Source: Ambrosia x helenae (Eukaryota > Streptophyta > Magnoliopsida > Asterales > Asteraceae). From it: a stretch of 64,000 nt of DNA. Location: assembly GCA_030844895.1 (NCBI GenBank), contig CM061229.1:108064975-108128974 (forward strand), written 5' to 3'. Below are positions 34,452 through 45,612 of the stretch, one piece after another; the stretch's first letter is position 1, and each line of letters opens with the position of its first letter. Below the pieces are notes generated by a model. That model saw only the letters and a program-made list of their open reading frames with translations, had not been told where the DNA came from and did not search any database. The position numbers and the translations under genes were made by a program.

Positions 34452-37400
34452 CTAGCGATTTGTATCATTCTCTTGTATCCAGTCAATGAACATGCTGAGA
34501 TTTTTGTGTGAGCTCCCACCTTCCTCCACATTGCTACTAGTCTTTTCCTTTAAATCCATGGCTTTTGCTTTGAATGCTTCGTCACAAAGCACGTGTTCTA
34601 GTTTTCTTTTGATCTCTTCCCGTGTGATATATCCTGCCTCGTCTCTATCAAACCCCAGTCCATTCTTCCATATATCACAAATATAAGTTCGGTTACTAAA
34701 TTGGTCAGAAATGTATGGCCAACACAAGAAAGGGACTCCGTTTATCACACCTTCCAAAGTAGAGTTCCAACCACAGTGACTTAAGAAGCAAGCTATAGAA
34801 GGGTGGGCCAACACCTTCTGTTGAGGCGCCCAACTCACAATTCTCCCACGAGCATGTGTTCTTTTAATAAATCCATCTGGGTAGGAAACTGTAGTCTCTT
34901 TGGTCATACCCGGCCTCACAACCCACAAGAATGGTATGTTGCTAAGTTCGATACCTAACGCCAACTCTTCAAACTGCTTCTGGTCAAAAATAGTGAAACT
35001 CCCAAATGCTATATAGATTACTGAGCATACAGGATTTTGATCAAGCCATTTTAAGCAGGATACGTCTTCTTTCCAGAAGTGACCCGCTTGGTCTGCAAGT
35101 CGGTTGCTTGCCATTAGTGGCCCTATTGGCAAAATCTTTGGATAGATGCTAAACGCTGCAGGTTCCAGATCATTAGCAGAGTTGCATGTAATCCATTCTG
35201 TCATTGTTGCAGCTGCTGCTACATCTACTGATATTTTAAAAACTGATTTTGTGGTTTCAATGTCACCGACAAAGGACCATGGGAGATTTTTAGGTTTTAT
35301 AAGTGACATGGTTGGTGACAGTTGAATTGTCTGATCTTTTATAGGAATTCCTGAAATATAAAGTTTTACATATGTTACTTGAGTTTAATTCTTAAAATCA
35401 AACTTTAATTACATAGCATTTTTTAGCAAAAGTTAAATTAATCCTTATGTATATGAACAATGCTTTGATTGACCACTCTATAAACCTCTTTTTTAGTGTT
35501 TATGTAAGCATTTATTTTCTAAGTTAATTGTATATATAGAAATGTATGAATGTCAACTTCTCCTTCTCATTTACATTTCAGTCTCTTATATAGTTACAAT
35601 ACAAGTCCTATATTAGGAGATAAAATGATTACAATGAATATGTTTTGCTGCTGACTTTGACTATACAATGAATATGTTTGACTGCTGACTTTGACTATAC
35701 AATTCAAAGTTCAAAGAATGGAGACGATCATTATGTAGTATCTATTACACCCCTGCAGTCGAAGCGGGAGGAGAACGAATGCTTAGACTGAAACGAAAGT
35801 CTTCAAAGAGAATCTGTGGCAGTCCTTTGGTAAAAATGTCGGCTATCTGGTAACGAGGGGGGACATGTAAAACCCGAACCAGTCATTTCTGAACATGCTT
35901 GCGGACAAAGTGAATGTCTAGTTCAATGTGCTTTGTGCGCTGATGCTGAACGGGATTACCTGACAAGTAGATGGTGCTCACGTTATCACAATATACCAGT
36001 TTAACATGAGATAAAGGACGGTGTAGCTCAATGAGGAGTAACCAAAAAATTTTAACCAAAAAATTGTTGATTGGCGTTTTGAGGACCACGAGATGAGGTT
36101 GTTGCCGAGATGTACACAATACCCTGAAGTAGACCGGCGTGTATCCGGGCAGCCTGCCCAGTCAGCATCTATGTAAGCCCGAAGAGAGAGTGTAGATGAG
36201 GAGGTCAGATGAAGGCCATATTCAGAGCTGCCTTGCAGGTATCGTATAATGCGTTTGAGAGCATTCCACTGGGCAAGGGATGGTGCGTGCATATGCATGC
36301 AAAGTATTGAACTGCATATGTAATGCCTGGCCTAGTGAAGGTTAGGTATTGAAGAGCACCAACAACGCTTCGAAGTAAAGTAGGATCCTCAAATGTTTGA
36401 CTGGTGTTGCTGAGGGTTTACACGAATCCATACCTGCACGATGAATGATGTCTTTTGTATAAGATTGTTGAAACAAGAAGAGAGTGTCACCCGTGCGAGT
36501 AACTAAGATGCCCAAGAAGTAGGTTAGAGGGCCAAGGTCTTTCATTGAAAATTCACCGGCTAGAGTGGACATAAGACGCTTTCTTAAGGCATCTGTGGAG
36601 GTGGTAAGAATAATGTCGTCCACATATATTAAGAGATATGCAATCTCATGGCTATGATGGTAGTTAAATAAGGAATTGTCTGATTTACATTGAGAAAACC
36701 CCTGCTGAAGTACGAAATCTGTAAAACGTTGGTACCAAGCTCTAGGTGCCTGTTTAAAGCCATAGAGAGACCGCTTGAGGTGGCACACGTGGTCTGGATA
36801 ATCCCTGTGGCGGAATCCCATTGGTTGATGCATGTAAACTATTTCGTTTAAGTGGCCATGTAAAAAGGCATTTGTGACGTCCAATTGATGTATCGGCCAA
36901 GAATAAGTTAGGGCCAAAGATAGAACTGTCCGGATCGTGGTGGGTTTGACCACGGGACTGAAAGTCTCTCCGCAATTAATACCAACTTGTTGACTAAGAC
37001 CATCACAAACTAAACGAGCTTTATATCGTTTCAAAGTTCCGTCCGACCAGAACTTGTGTTTAAACAACCACATACTGCGAATAATATTCATGTCAGGACG
37101 ACGGGGTACTAACTCCCATGTCTCATTTTTAATAAGTGCACTAAACTCGACGTTCATCGCATTGAACCATTCGGTGTGGACAAGGCAACCTGTGGGCTTT
37201 TTGGAATAGGTACAATGGATGTGGAGTGAAGGTTAAAGAATTATTTCGGTTTGGTGATACCATCCATTGCGCGTGTGCGCATGGTACGTTTGGGAATGGG
37301 TGGTGTGGCAATCATGGTAGAAGTAGGTTGGGTGGGTATTGGGGTTACGGGAGCGTTTGTGGAATGGGTGTGGTTGCGTCTCGAGTAGGTTATGGGTGTG

Positions 37401-40225
37401 AGGTTTGGTATACTGGGCCGAGGGTCAGAAGGCTCGGGTATGTGTGTGTGGGTTGGGCCGGATGTAGGAGAATGTTATGGATTGGAAGGGGAGGTGGGTG
37501 AGGGAGGATTAGGTAGGGTAGTTGGGCTAGTAGACGATGGGCCGGGGTTAGAGGTATCTGGGTGTGAAGAAGTGGGTGTAGGAGCAACTGTGGGGCCGGT
37601 GGTGTTGGGAATGTGTTGTATATGTTCCCAAAGATGGGGAGAGATGGGATGGGAAAGAAAGTCATAGGTAGGAAGTGTGGTGGGGTGTTGTATAGAGTAT
37701 GGGAAAATAGATTCCTCAAAGTAGGCGTGTCGGGTGATAAAGGTTTGTTTGGTGGTAAGATCAAAACATTTGTATCCACGATGGTTTGAAGGATAACCAA
37801 GGAATACGCATGGTTGAGAGCGGTTCTCAAGTTTATGTATAGTGGTGGAGGGGGGATGGATATCAGAGACACCCGAACACACATAGATTTTCGTATGTGG
37901 GTAGGACGTTATGTAGGAGGGTGGTGGGAGATTGGAATTTATGGTTTTTCTTTGGGAGAATGTTTAGGAGATAGGTGGCGGTTTCAAGTGCATGGTGCCA
38001 GAAATTTGGTGGGAGTGAAACTTGGGCTAAAAGTGTACGAACCATGTTGTTTATGGTACGAATTTGGCGTTTGGCCTTGCCGTTTTGGGAGGACGTGTGT
38101 AGACATGAGAAACGAAATTGCATTCCATTTTGTTGGCAAAACATTTTGAAGTTATTGTTTTTATATTCAGTGCCATTGTCACATTGGAATTGCTTTATTT
38201 TTCGTTCAAATTGAGTTTGGATGTATTGGTAGAATTAAGAGAAGGTGGTGTAGACATGGGATTTATTGAGTAAGGAAAGGTCAATAGGAAATCGGTAAAA
38301 TCATCAAGAAATAAAATATAATACCGATGACCACCGGTGCTTAGGACCGAGGAGGTCCACAAGTCACTATGTATAATATCAAATGGTAAATGAGTGACAT
38401 TAATAGAATCATAAAACGGCAGTTTGGTACTTTTGCCAAAAAGACATGGTTCACAAAGCAATTTATTTGGTTTACAAAAATTAATAAAGGAGGAAGATTT
38501 TAACGACTGCAATAGGTTGTTTCCCGGGTGCTCAAGGAGTTGGTGCCAACGGTCTTGAGTGGTAGCAGTGAGAGCAATGGGTGTTGAGGGAGACTTGATA
38601 AAGTTGGTGGTGAGGGGGTAGAGATCACCCGAGCTATTGTATCGAAGGATTGGTTCCTTGGTCTTGAGATCCTTCACAAGGAAACCAAATGGGTCAAATT
38701 CGATTGAAAGTAGATTGTCCCGTGTGAGACGACGAACAGAAATTAGTTTTTTGATCAGGTTGGGTGTGTAGAGGACATTATTTAATTTAAATGGTGGGAA
38801 TGGTGGTGGTAAAGTTTGGTTGCCTTGTCCAATCACGGGAATAGTCATACCATTTCGACAATTATATTTTTGTTAGTGCAGGTATTAAAATTAGACGAGG
38901 AAGGAGTACCTAGTTGCATGTGGCCAGAAGCGCCAGTATCCATAAATCAAACGGGTTCAGCTTGCTGGTTGTAATCGGCCATTGATATAGAAAAGAGATG
39001 GAGCTGTGCAGAGGACAGCGAAGGAGGCATAACAGAAAGAAAAAGAAAAAAAAAAGCGGTGAGGGGTAAGCAGAAGAAGAGGATCGAAAAATGACTGATA
39101 CCATATAGAAAGGTATGAATGTCAATTTCTTCTCATTCACATTTCAGTCTCTTATATAGTTACAATAGAAGTCCTATATTAGGAGATACAATGATTACAA
39201 TGAATATGTTTGATTGCTGACTTTAACTATATAATTAATATGTTTGACTGTTGACTTTGACTAATGAGTATGTTTGACTGCTGACGTTGACTATACGATG
39301 AATATGTTTGACTTCTAACTTTGACTATACAATTCAAAGTTCAGAGAATGGAGCCGATAATTATGTAGTATCTAATACCCCCAGCTCAGTTGGGAGAGGT
39401 GGGAGGTTTACTCCTTAGGGAGGTTCCCGCCCAGGAGAGGTACACGGTTCGAATCCTAGGGCCAGCTAAAATACACCCCTTGAAATTGAAAGCGCTTATG
39501 CCCCCAGGGACGATGCGGAAATGAGGATTCGAAACGGGGTACCGAGGTGATGTTCTTAGCCGATCCAAAAAAAAAAAATCTATTAGTATAGTTCTGTTGC
39601 AGATTGTTGATTTGTGAATCAAAACACTACTAAAGGATTGAATAGAAAGATTATGGGACCGGGGAGAATAACTTAACACACATGTAGTATAGGATGCGAT
39701 GATATAGTTAAAGATTCGCAACGGCCCTTCAAAGTTCAAATCCTTTTATAGTCATGGTGTGCAACCCTTATTAATTCTAACTAACCTAACCAACAAACAC
39801 TAACAAACTTAAACCACAAAACCATTAACGGTGTTAGTTTAGTATAAGCTGGTCTTAATACACACACATACTAATGTTTTACCAAATAATACTCATAATA
39901 ATGTCTTTAATTTGTTTATTACTAATTAACAAATTCTAACTTATTATTTGGATTTGTGGACACAGATTTTCAAGTCTTGCCTATGCAGTTCTTGAGCATT
40001 AGTCTTTAGTCTTTACAAAGCTTGTATCAATCTGTTACCAATCAGGTTCGATCATCTAGATGTTATCTAATTTATTGTTTCACACGTTTGATCTAGTACG
40101 TAACTGTGTGAGTTGTAGTAGCTAAAACGTACCACGTAAAATCCCATTACCTAATTTATGACTGTATGAGTCGTAAGCAAAAAAAAAAAAATTATTTGGA
40201 ATAAGGTCCCGGATTTTTAGTTCGC

Positions 40226-40257
<32 letters not shown>

Positions 40258-40770
40258 ATTTGGTTGAGCCGCCCTCAAAATAGATTCAGTAGTCTTACCT
40301 TTGATGTCTATGATTCCATCATCAATCAGCTTTCTAATACTTAACGCCGGGGCCAGTGAAGCAACTGATGAAGGCCAGAAGACGGCTCTTTTGGTTCCAA
40401 TCTTCTTTGCCACTCGAATAGCCCATGCCGCACAACCATCAGAAATAACACAAGTGACTTTATGCGCGCCTTTGTTAATCGTCTGTATAAGTTCTTCTAG
40501 CTTACCAGGCATGGTTTTTAATATTGACTCAGTCAACTTACCAAGGTCACTTCTATCTTCCCATGAATCCAACCCATCTGGGATGCAAACCATATGCATC
40601 AATCCTTTGAAACTATCTTTTTCTGTCCATGTGCTTTTTACAAGTTCAAGATTGATCTCTGTGTTTACGAACGTGACTCGGATACCTTGATCGACCAAAC
40701 GTTGACTTAGCTCCATCATAGGGATTACATGTCCTTGTGCTGGATAAGGTATAACTATAACATGAGCCAT
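34452..40770 (-). CDS. UGT83A1-like: UGT83A-type UDP-glycosyltransferase, copy 3 (intact, giant intron)
   Basis: Predicted glycosyltransferase, same family as copy 2. Exon 1 is 40770-40299 (MAHVIVIPYPAQGHVIP) and exon 2 is 35350-34452. The intron 40298-35351 is 4948 bases (GTAAG...TTTCAG, phase 1). The spliced length of 1371 bases gives 456 residues with no break. It has the catalytic His in AQGH, the Asp in CVISDG, and a complete PSPG box (WAPQQKV, LSHCGWNSTLEG, CWPYISDQ). The N-terminal acceptor half is more diverged from copies 1 and 2 than those are from each other. The intron holds a 3.8 kb Copia element in the same orientation as the gene, a SINE, and a C21A11 run 40-70 bases inside the donor site. 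Whether the gene is still spliced correctly needs RNA evidence. Confidence 0.9.
35883..38990 (-). pseudogene. Copia Pol remnant: protease, integrase, RT, RNase H
   Basis: Domains occur in the normal Copia order on the minus strand but in broken frames. They are: a protease core DTGASGHM near 38940-38920, only a short distance after the PBS, so gag is essentially absent; the pre-integrase and integrase N-part at 38848-38195 (WHQLLEHPGNN, CEPCLFGKS, IHSDLW); the integrase remainder at 38144-37863 (QNGKAKRQIRTINNMVR); a variable Pro/Thr/Ser-rich stretch to about 37475; RT at 37157-36342 (DVTNAFLHGHL, YGFKQAPRAWYQRF, catalytic YVDD); and RNase H at 36298-35883 (AYIDADWAGCPDTRRSTSGYC, RTKHIELDIHFVR). 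At least five frame breaks or stops separate these pieces, so no product is expected. Confidence 0.8.
39378..39578 (+). mobile_element. tRNA-derived SINE, copy B, at the end of a Copia LTR
   Basis: It has an A-box-like CAGCTCAGTTGGGAGAGG at 39383-39400 and a perfect B box GGTTCGAATCC at about 39445. A conserved body ends CTTAGCCGATCC, then an A12 tail. Flanks TCTAATA (39371-39377) and TCTATTA (39579-39585) are near-identical and represent the SINE target duplication made from the last bases of the LTR. Confidence 0.8.
39591..40298 (-). other. 5' part of the UGT copy 3 intron
   Basis: Non-coding intron sequence. It contains a run of 21 C followed by 11 A at 40227-40258. No further element is recognisable. 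Confidence 0.5.
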
Positions 40771-40841
40771 TTCCACCTTTCCTTCTTTATTGTATGTTGT
40801 GGTAACAAGTGCACACGCTTTCTTTAGTGATTGTGATCACA

Positions 40842-40850
40842 TTTTTATAG
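40842..40850 (-). promoter_or_regulatory. TATA box of UGT copy 3
   Basis: The minus strand reads CTATAAAAAT about 75 bases before ATG 40770, as in the other two copies. Confidence 0.6.
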
Positions 40851-41628
40851 ACCTGTACAGCTAAACATTCTGCTTCCCATCTAATTTGTGTATTTAATTT
40901 TTTCCTTTACCTTACTAGACTTGTTTTGATCTACATTTCTTATAATTTATTACTTTTTTTTTTTGGCACACGTGCACTAGGTTGTTATTTTTCTTTCGGT
41001 ATTGCTATCAACACACACCACCCCACCTGTCACATCATACGCACTGTATGACAGTGCAAAAAAAAGGTCATCTGGGCCGTATAACATTTGGCCCTCATAC
41101 GACTCATATGACTATTTGTTGCCGTATCATACTGCTCGTATAACTATCATACGACCCATTTGACCAAATTTCGCAGTGGTGTCTAGATAGTGTGTCATGG
41201 CGTTTGTTTAACAACCGCCTTTCAAATTCCTTGATGACATAAAAAGGTTTTGGAATTTTTATATCTGACAAAAGAAACAATTTCAAAATAAAGTATTATT
41301 TGGCCATAGAGAATATGTATTATAAAATATGATTTGGTCTGGACAAAAAATATTTAATTTGATGAAGATTTCAATAATAGAACTTTGGCATCATCCTGAA
41401 AAAACAGTTAGATGTAGAAAGGGTTATTGGAGCAAACCTCATGTAGGTCTAAAAACTAAACATCATATTGTATTATAAAATGTTAATTTGCTTTTCTTTG
41501 CAGATTTGTGGTATCCTGCTTTTGTTTTTTTCTACATGTCTTGATCCAATTAGTTTGTTAGCAGGCTTTTTTTAATCCTAATAGAAGCATACTCAAGTTG
41601 CCAAGGATCATCAATCAGCTTTAGACTA
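40851..41628. other. upstream region of UGT copy 3
   Basis: No gene. Short inverted words around 41040-41160 (catacgac, gtcgtatg) may form a hairpin. Confidence 0.35.
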
Positions 41629-41947
41629 TGGGACTATTTGGTAGGTTTTAATGATTCTATTAAAAAGTTAGCTCAGCATTAGGTTAACGTTCACCAGAAG
41701 GACAATTTTGAATTAGGCAGCAATCCTCTTACCCATTAAGATTCAAAATGATGTTGAATGAAAATTTTACATATTTCTCCTTTCAACTGTGTTCATGACA
41801 CTCACCCGACCACTCACGCACCACCTCCTCGACCCACCACCACATCGGCGTACACTTACTGACTAAGCACATATTGGTTCAAAATCTCTTCCCAGTCAGG
41901 TCCTTATTAGTTTAGCACTTACTAGCGCAGAGGTTACCAAACACCCC
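41629..41947. mobile_element. degenerate Tourist-like MITE
   Basis: The ends resemble each other in inverse (GGGACTATTTGGTAGG and GGTTACCAAACACCCC), with CTA on both sides (41626-41628 and 41948-41950). It is similar to but more decayed than the MITE at 30649. Confidence 0.5.
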
Positions 41948-42080
41948 CTAAGTGTAGTGGGTTAACGAAAAAATGCAAAAATTTATGTGAACAGCGGAGC
42001 TTTAACTTTAACTATACTACACATTCAAAGGGTGTAGTGGTTTAACTAAAAAAAGTGGGTGATGTGGCTCATGTGATTGG

Positions 42081-42111
<31 letters not shown>

Positions 42112-42113
<2 letters not shown>

Positions 42114-43352
42114 AAAAAGATCAAATACGAACCAAGAGCCTAGTTAGGAACTTAGGAACCAATCTGAGCTATTCATCTTTGATCTTGATCTAGGGGGGTT
42201 ATGTAATTAGACAACTAAATATTATATTTTAATTTAATTAAAAGTTTTATATATGGCAGTTAATTAAAACTTTCTGCGATTAACATGCCTGTTTTCTTTT
42301 TTATTTTCCTTAAATCTCTCAACCTATTATTATCTATAATCCCAAATCAAAAATCATGTTCGATTGAAATTCATTGATTAGAAAAAACTTCCGACATTAG
42401 TCTAGTATACACCAACGTATAGTTTACACTAGTGTATACTCAAATTAAACATGTTGTTACTCATAAAGTCTCTTGTATACACCGATGAATAGTTAATACA
42501 TATGGTACACCTGTGTATATTTTGTATACACTAGTGTATATTCAAATTATATTATCATCGAGTCTATTCAATTACAACCTGACAATATTTTATTAGGGTT
42601 TCAAATACCTTTTTTTATAAATCAACACCAATGTATACTATTTAGACTAACACTAGTGTATACTCAAATTAAACATGTTGTTACTCATAAAGTCTCTTGT
42701 ATACACCAATGTATAGTTAATACATATGGTACACCTATGTATATTCTGTATACACTAGTGTATATTCAAATTATATTAGCATTGAGTCTTTTCAATTACA
42801 ACCTGACAATATTTTATTAGGGTTTCAAATACCTTTTTTTTATAAATCAACACCAATGTATACTATTTAGACTGTCCATTATATCAATTGGAAACACAAG
42901 AATTTTTCCAGAAAAATAACAATCACGAAACAATCAATAACATATTTGGATCATATTTATGAAATCATCGAACAAAATGTAAGATCTTGAAACCCTAAAA
43001 CGTTGTCGTTAAAAAAATTGTTCAATATAAATGACGATTGATTAAGAATAAGAATGTAAGTTTGAATCTTCATACGTACATGTACACGAATCCTTGCACT
43101 TCATTCGATTTCTGATATGTGTTCGCATGCTTTGATGTATACAAGAACGAAAAATATGATATTATTGTGGTGTTGTCAGTTACAATGCATATTAAATAAC
43201 CTATTAATAATCACATACCAAAAGACAATATTACCCCTTAATTTAATTAAATATTTAATTAATGTTTTACTTATTTACAATCATGCCATTAAAGATGGAT
43301 GGCTCAGATTGGTTCCTATAGTTCCTACTTAAGGGTTGGTTTCTATTTGAAC

Positions 43353-43360
<8 letters not shown>
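42112..43360. mobile_element. (TA)n-flanked TIR element E1
   Basis: The left end AGGAAAAAGATCAAATACGA and the right end read inward (AGGGTAGGGTTCAAATAGAA) are related inverted repeats of about 80 bases that share GGAACCAATCTGAGC. (TA)n tracts abut both ends. The interior has a tandem pair of about 220 bases (42430-42860) built from 'acactagtgtatattcaaat'. There is no transposase. E4 at 61073 is the same family in the same or inverted sense. Confidence 0.65.
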
Positions 43361-43384
<24 letters not shown>

Positions 43385-44644
43385 GGGATGGATTAAATAA
43401 AAACCTACCAAAATTGAAGAAACCTTGTAAACCTTATGAGAGCCATTGATCTAAAGTGATCAATGGCCTAGATTCATTCTACATTATTTTAATAGATTTA
43501 TTAAGGTAGATGACAAAAAATGGCACAATGGTCAAATGCCATTTTTCTAAAAAAGCACATATGACAAGTGGACCCCACACATGTCACATCATCTCTCTCA
43601 TACTTTTGTGACCATGGTCCTAAATCTGTTAGCACGTCATGTTACATACGTAACATATGCAGTGTTGCGTACGTTAAAATTGCACATATTGTATATAATC
43701 AATTAAAAACTTTATAGATCAAAAACATTCAAATGTACACAAGAATTGTTTCTTACAAAGTGCTAAAAACAAACAAAACGGTCATTACAAATCCACAAAA
43801 TGCTAAAAAAACTATCATAAATAAAAAAAATTGTCTACACTTCATCCTTGATAATCATCTTCATCTTTAATGCAAAAAATATGCTCACCTGCAACATAGA
43901 TTTCATCTCATGTGTAGCTCATCAAGTCAAAAAATCAAACCTTTGTATCTGGTAAAAAAAATCAGTAACTAATTTATACCAACTTAGTTATGATGTTACA
44001 TACGAAACAGACACAAAAAATTTTGATTTTCATCCCATGATTAGTGACTTTTGTTTAATTAATATGTAAACCTACGAGTTAACTTATGCTACCTACGTGT
44101 AAAAAACATACTAACCGATTCACATTAGTAACAAAAACATACTATCCGTTAGTATTACTAATCAAAAAAACGATTCACATTAGTAATAATAAATAACAAA
44201 AAAACATACTATCCATTAGTATTACTAATAAAAAAACGATTCACATTAGTAATAATTATAACAAAAACATACTATCGTAATTGAACAAAAAAAAGGAAAA
44301 TCATTTAGTAATTAAACAAAACCAAACAAAAAAAAAATATTTGAACTTAACATAAAAGGAAAATCATTAATAACCAAAAAAAAAAAAAAGGAAAATCATT
44401 CCCCTAAACATACTATCGTAATTTGTGGTAGAGTAAATTATAAAGAAAACATAAATTAAATTCAAAATAACCCCTTAAATATGTGGACCACATTAAATTC
44501 AAAATAATCAGAATTTAAACTCCCTAAATATGTGGACCAGACTACACCGAATATAATTAATCATTAATAATTATGTTCTTCCTCAAATTAAGCATGGACT
44601 CTTAACGTTTAGTTCTTACCTCTTACACACTATGGACTAATAAT

Positions 44645-44702
<58 letters not shown>

Positions 44703-44968
44703 CGTGTTCCTTACTTTATGACCTCAATCCATGAATGAAACAAACGACTACATTTCCAGGTTTCGTTCATCATCATCCTTTATGTAAAACTTTTCGTTAC
44801 CCTTCAGTAAACGGAGGTTTCATCTCTCTTCACCTGCTAAGTTAATGAATAATAATTCTTATATTTATAGTTCTAATAATAATAATAATAATAATAATAG
44901 TAAAAGGATATACCTGAGAAACACCAAAACGTCGGCAACACCTCTGGACGATGTTGATGGGGTGGTGG

Positions 44969-45604
44969 TCGATCGCCATTATGTTGGGCGGAAGTTGGAG
45001 AAAAACAACTCACCGGGCCCGAAATTGTTCAAGAGACGACGGATAAGGTATTTTTGATAAAGGAACGCCTCAAAGCGGCCCGGGACCGCCAGAAAAGCTA
45101 TGCTGATATGAGGCGAAAGCCTTTAGAGTTTCAAGTCGGAGACAGGTCCTACTGAAAGTGTCACCTTGGAAAGGTGTCGCGCGCTTTGGGAAGCGCGGAA
45201 AGCTGAACCCACGATATATTGGACCGTTCGAAGTCTTGTCCAGGGTAGGCACAGTGGCATACAAGCTCAAGTTGCCCCAAGAGCTTAGTGGAATACACGA
45301 CACGTTTCACGTGTCAAATTTGAAAAAGTGCCTATCCGACGAAACTCTCATCATTCCTGCAGACGAAATCCAGATTGACGACAAGTTACATTTTGTTGAA
45401 GAACCAATCGAGGTAACTGATTGGAAGGTCCAAAAACTAAGGCGCAGCAAGATCAGATGGTCAAAGTGCGCTGGAATGCCAAGCGTGGACCGAGTTCACG
45501 TGGGAAAGGCTGGACCGGATGAAGCAAAAATACCCCGCCCTATTCGAGAAGACACCTGTACCGGAGAACTCGAAGTGAATTCCGGGACGGAATTCTCTTA
45601 ACGG
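44969..45604 (+). pseudogene. duplicated fragment of the Gypsy integrase C-terminus and chromodomain
   Basis: It begins abruptly at GTCGATCGCCATTATGTTGG and copies 55634-56273. Relative to that copy it has three one-base deletions (near 45146, 45459 and 45511), so its frame is broken. It retains a Leu codon where the other copy has a premature stop. It has the GPF module (RYIGPFEVLSRVGTVAYKL) and a partial CHDII chromodomain. It ends in the same polypurine tract. Confidence 0.8.
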
Positions 45605-45612
45605 GGGGAGAA

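Larger units (their letters stand above)
35535..39585 (-). mobile_element. decayed Ty1/Copia element with TA...TA LTR ends in the UGT copy 3 intron
   Basis: The LTRs are 35535-35747 and 39104-39377. The right LTR is immediately followed by a SINE and by the SINE's 7-base duplication. Read on the minus strand the LTR runs TATTAGATAC ... TTTCTATA, so its termini are TA and TA rather than TG and CA. The PBS (TGGTATCAG, 39102 down to 39094) abuts the LTR exactly at that TA, and a 5-base duplication GTATA lies at 35530-35534 and 39586-39590, so both signals agree on the boundary. The polypurine tract GCAGGGGTG lies inside the left LTR. The right LTR is longer because it has extra copies of a 'gaatatgtttgactgctgac' unit. 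Confidence 0.75.

Noticed and set aside
37226..37667. Gly-rich open frames on the plus strand
   Set aside because: Antisense of the Pro/Thr/Ser-rich linker of the Copia Pol remnant.
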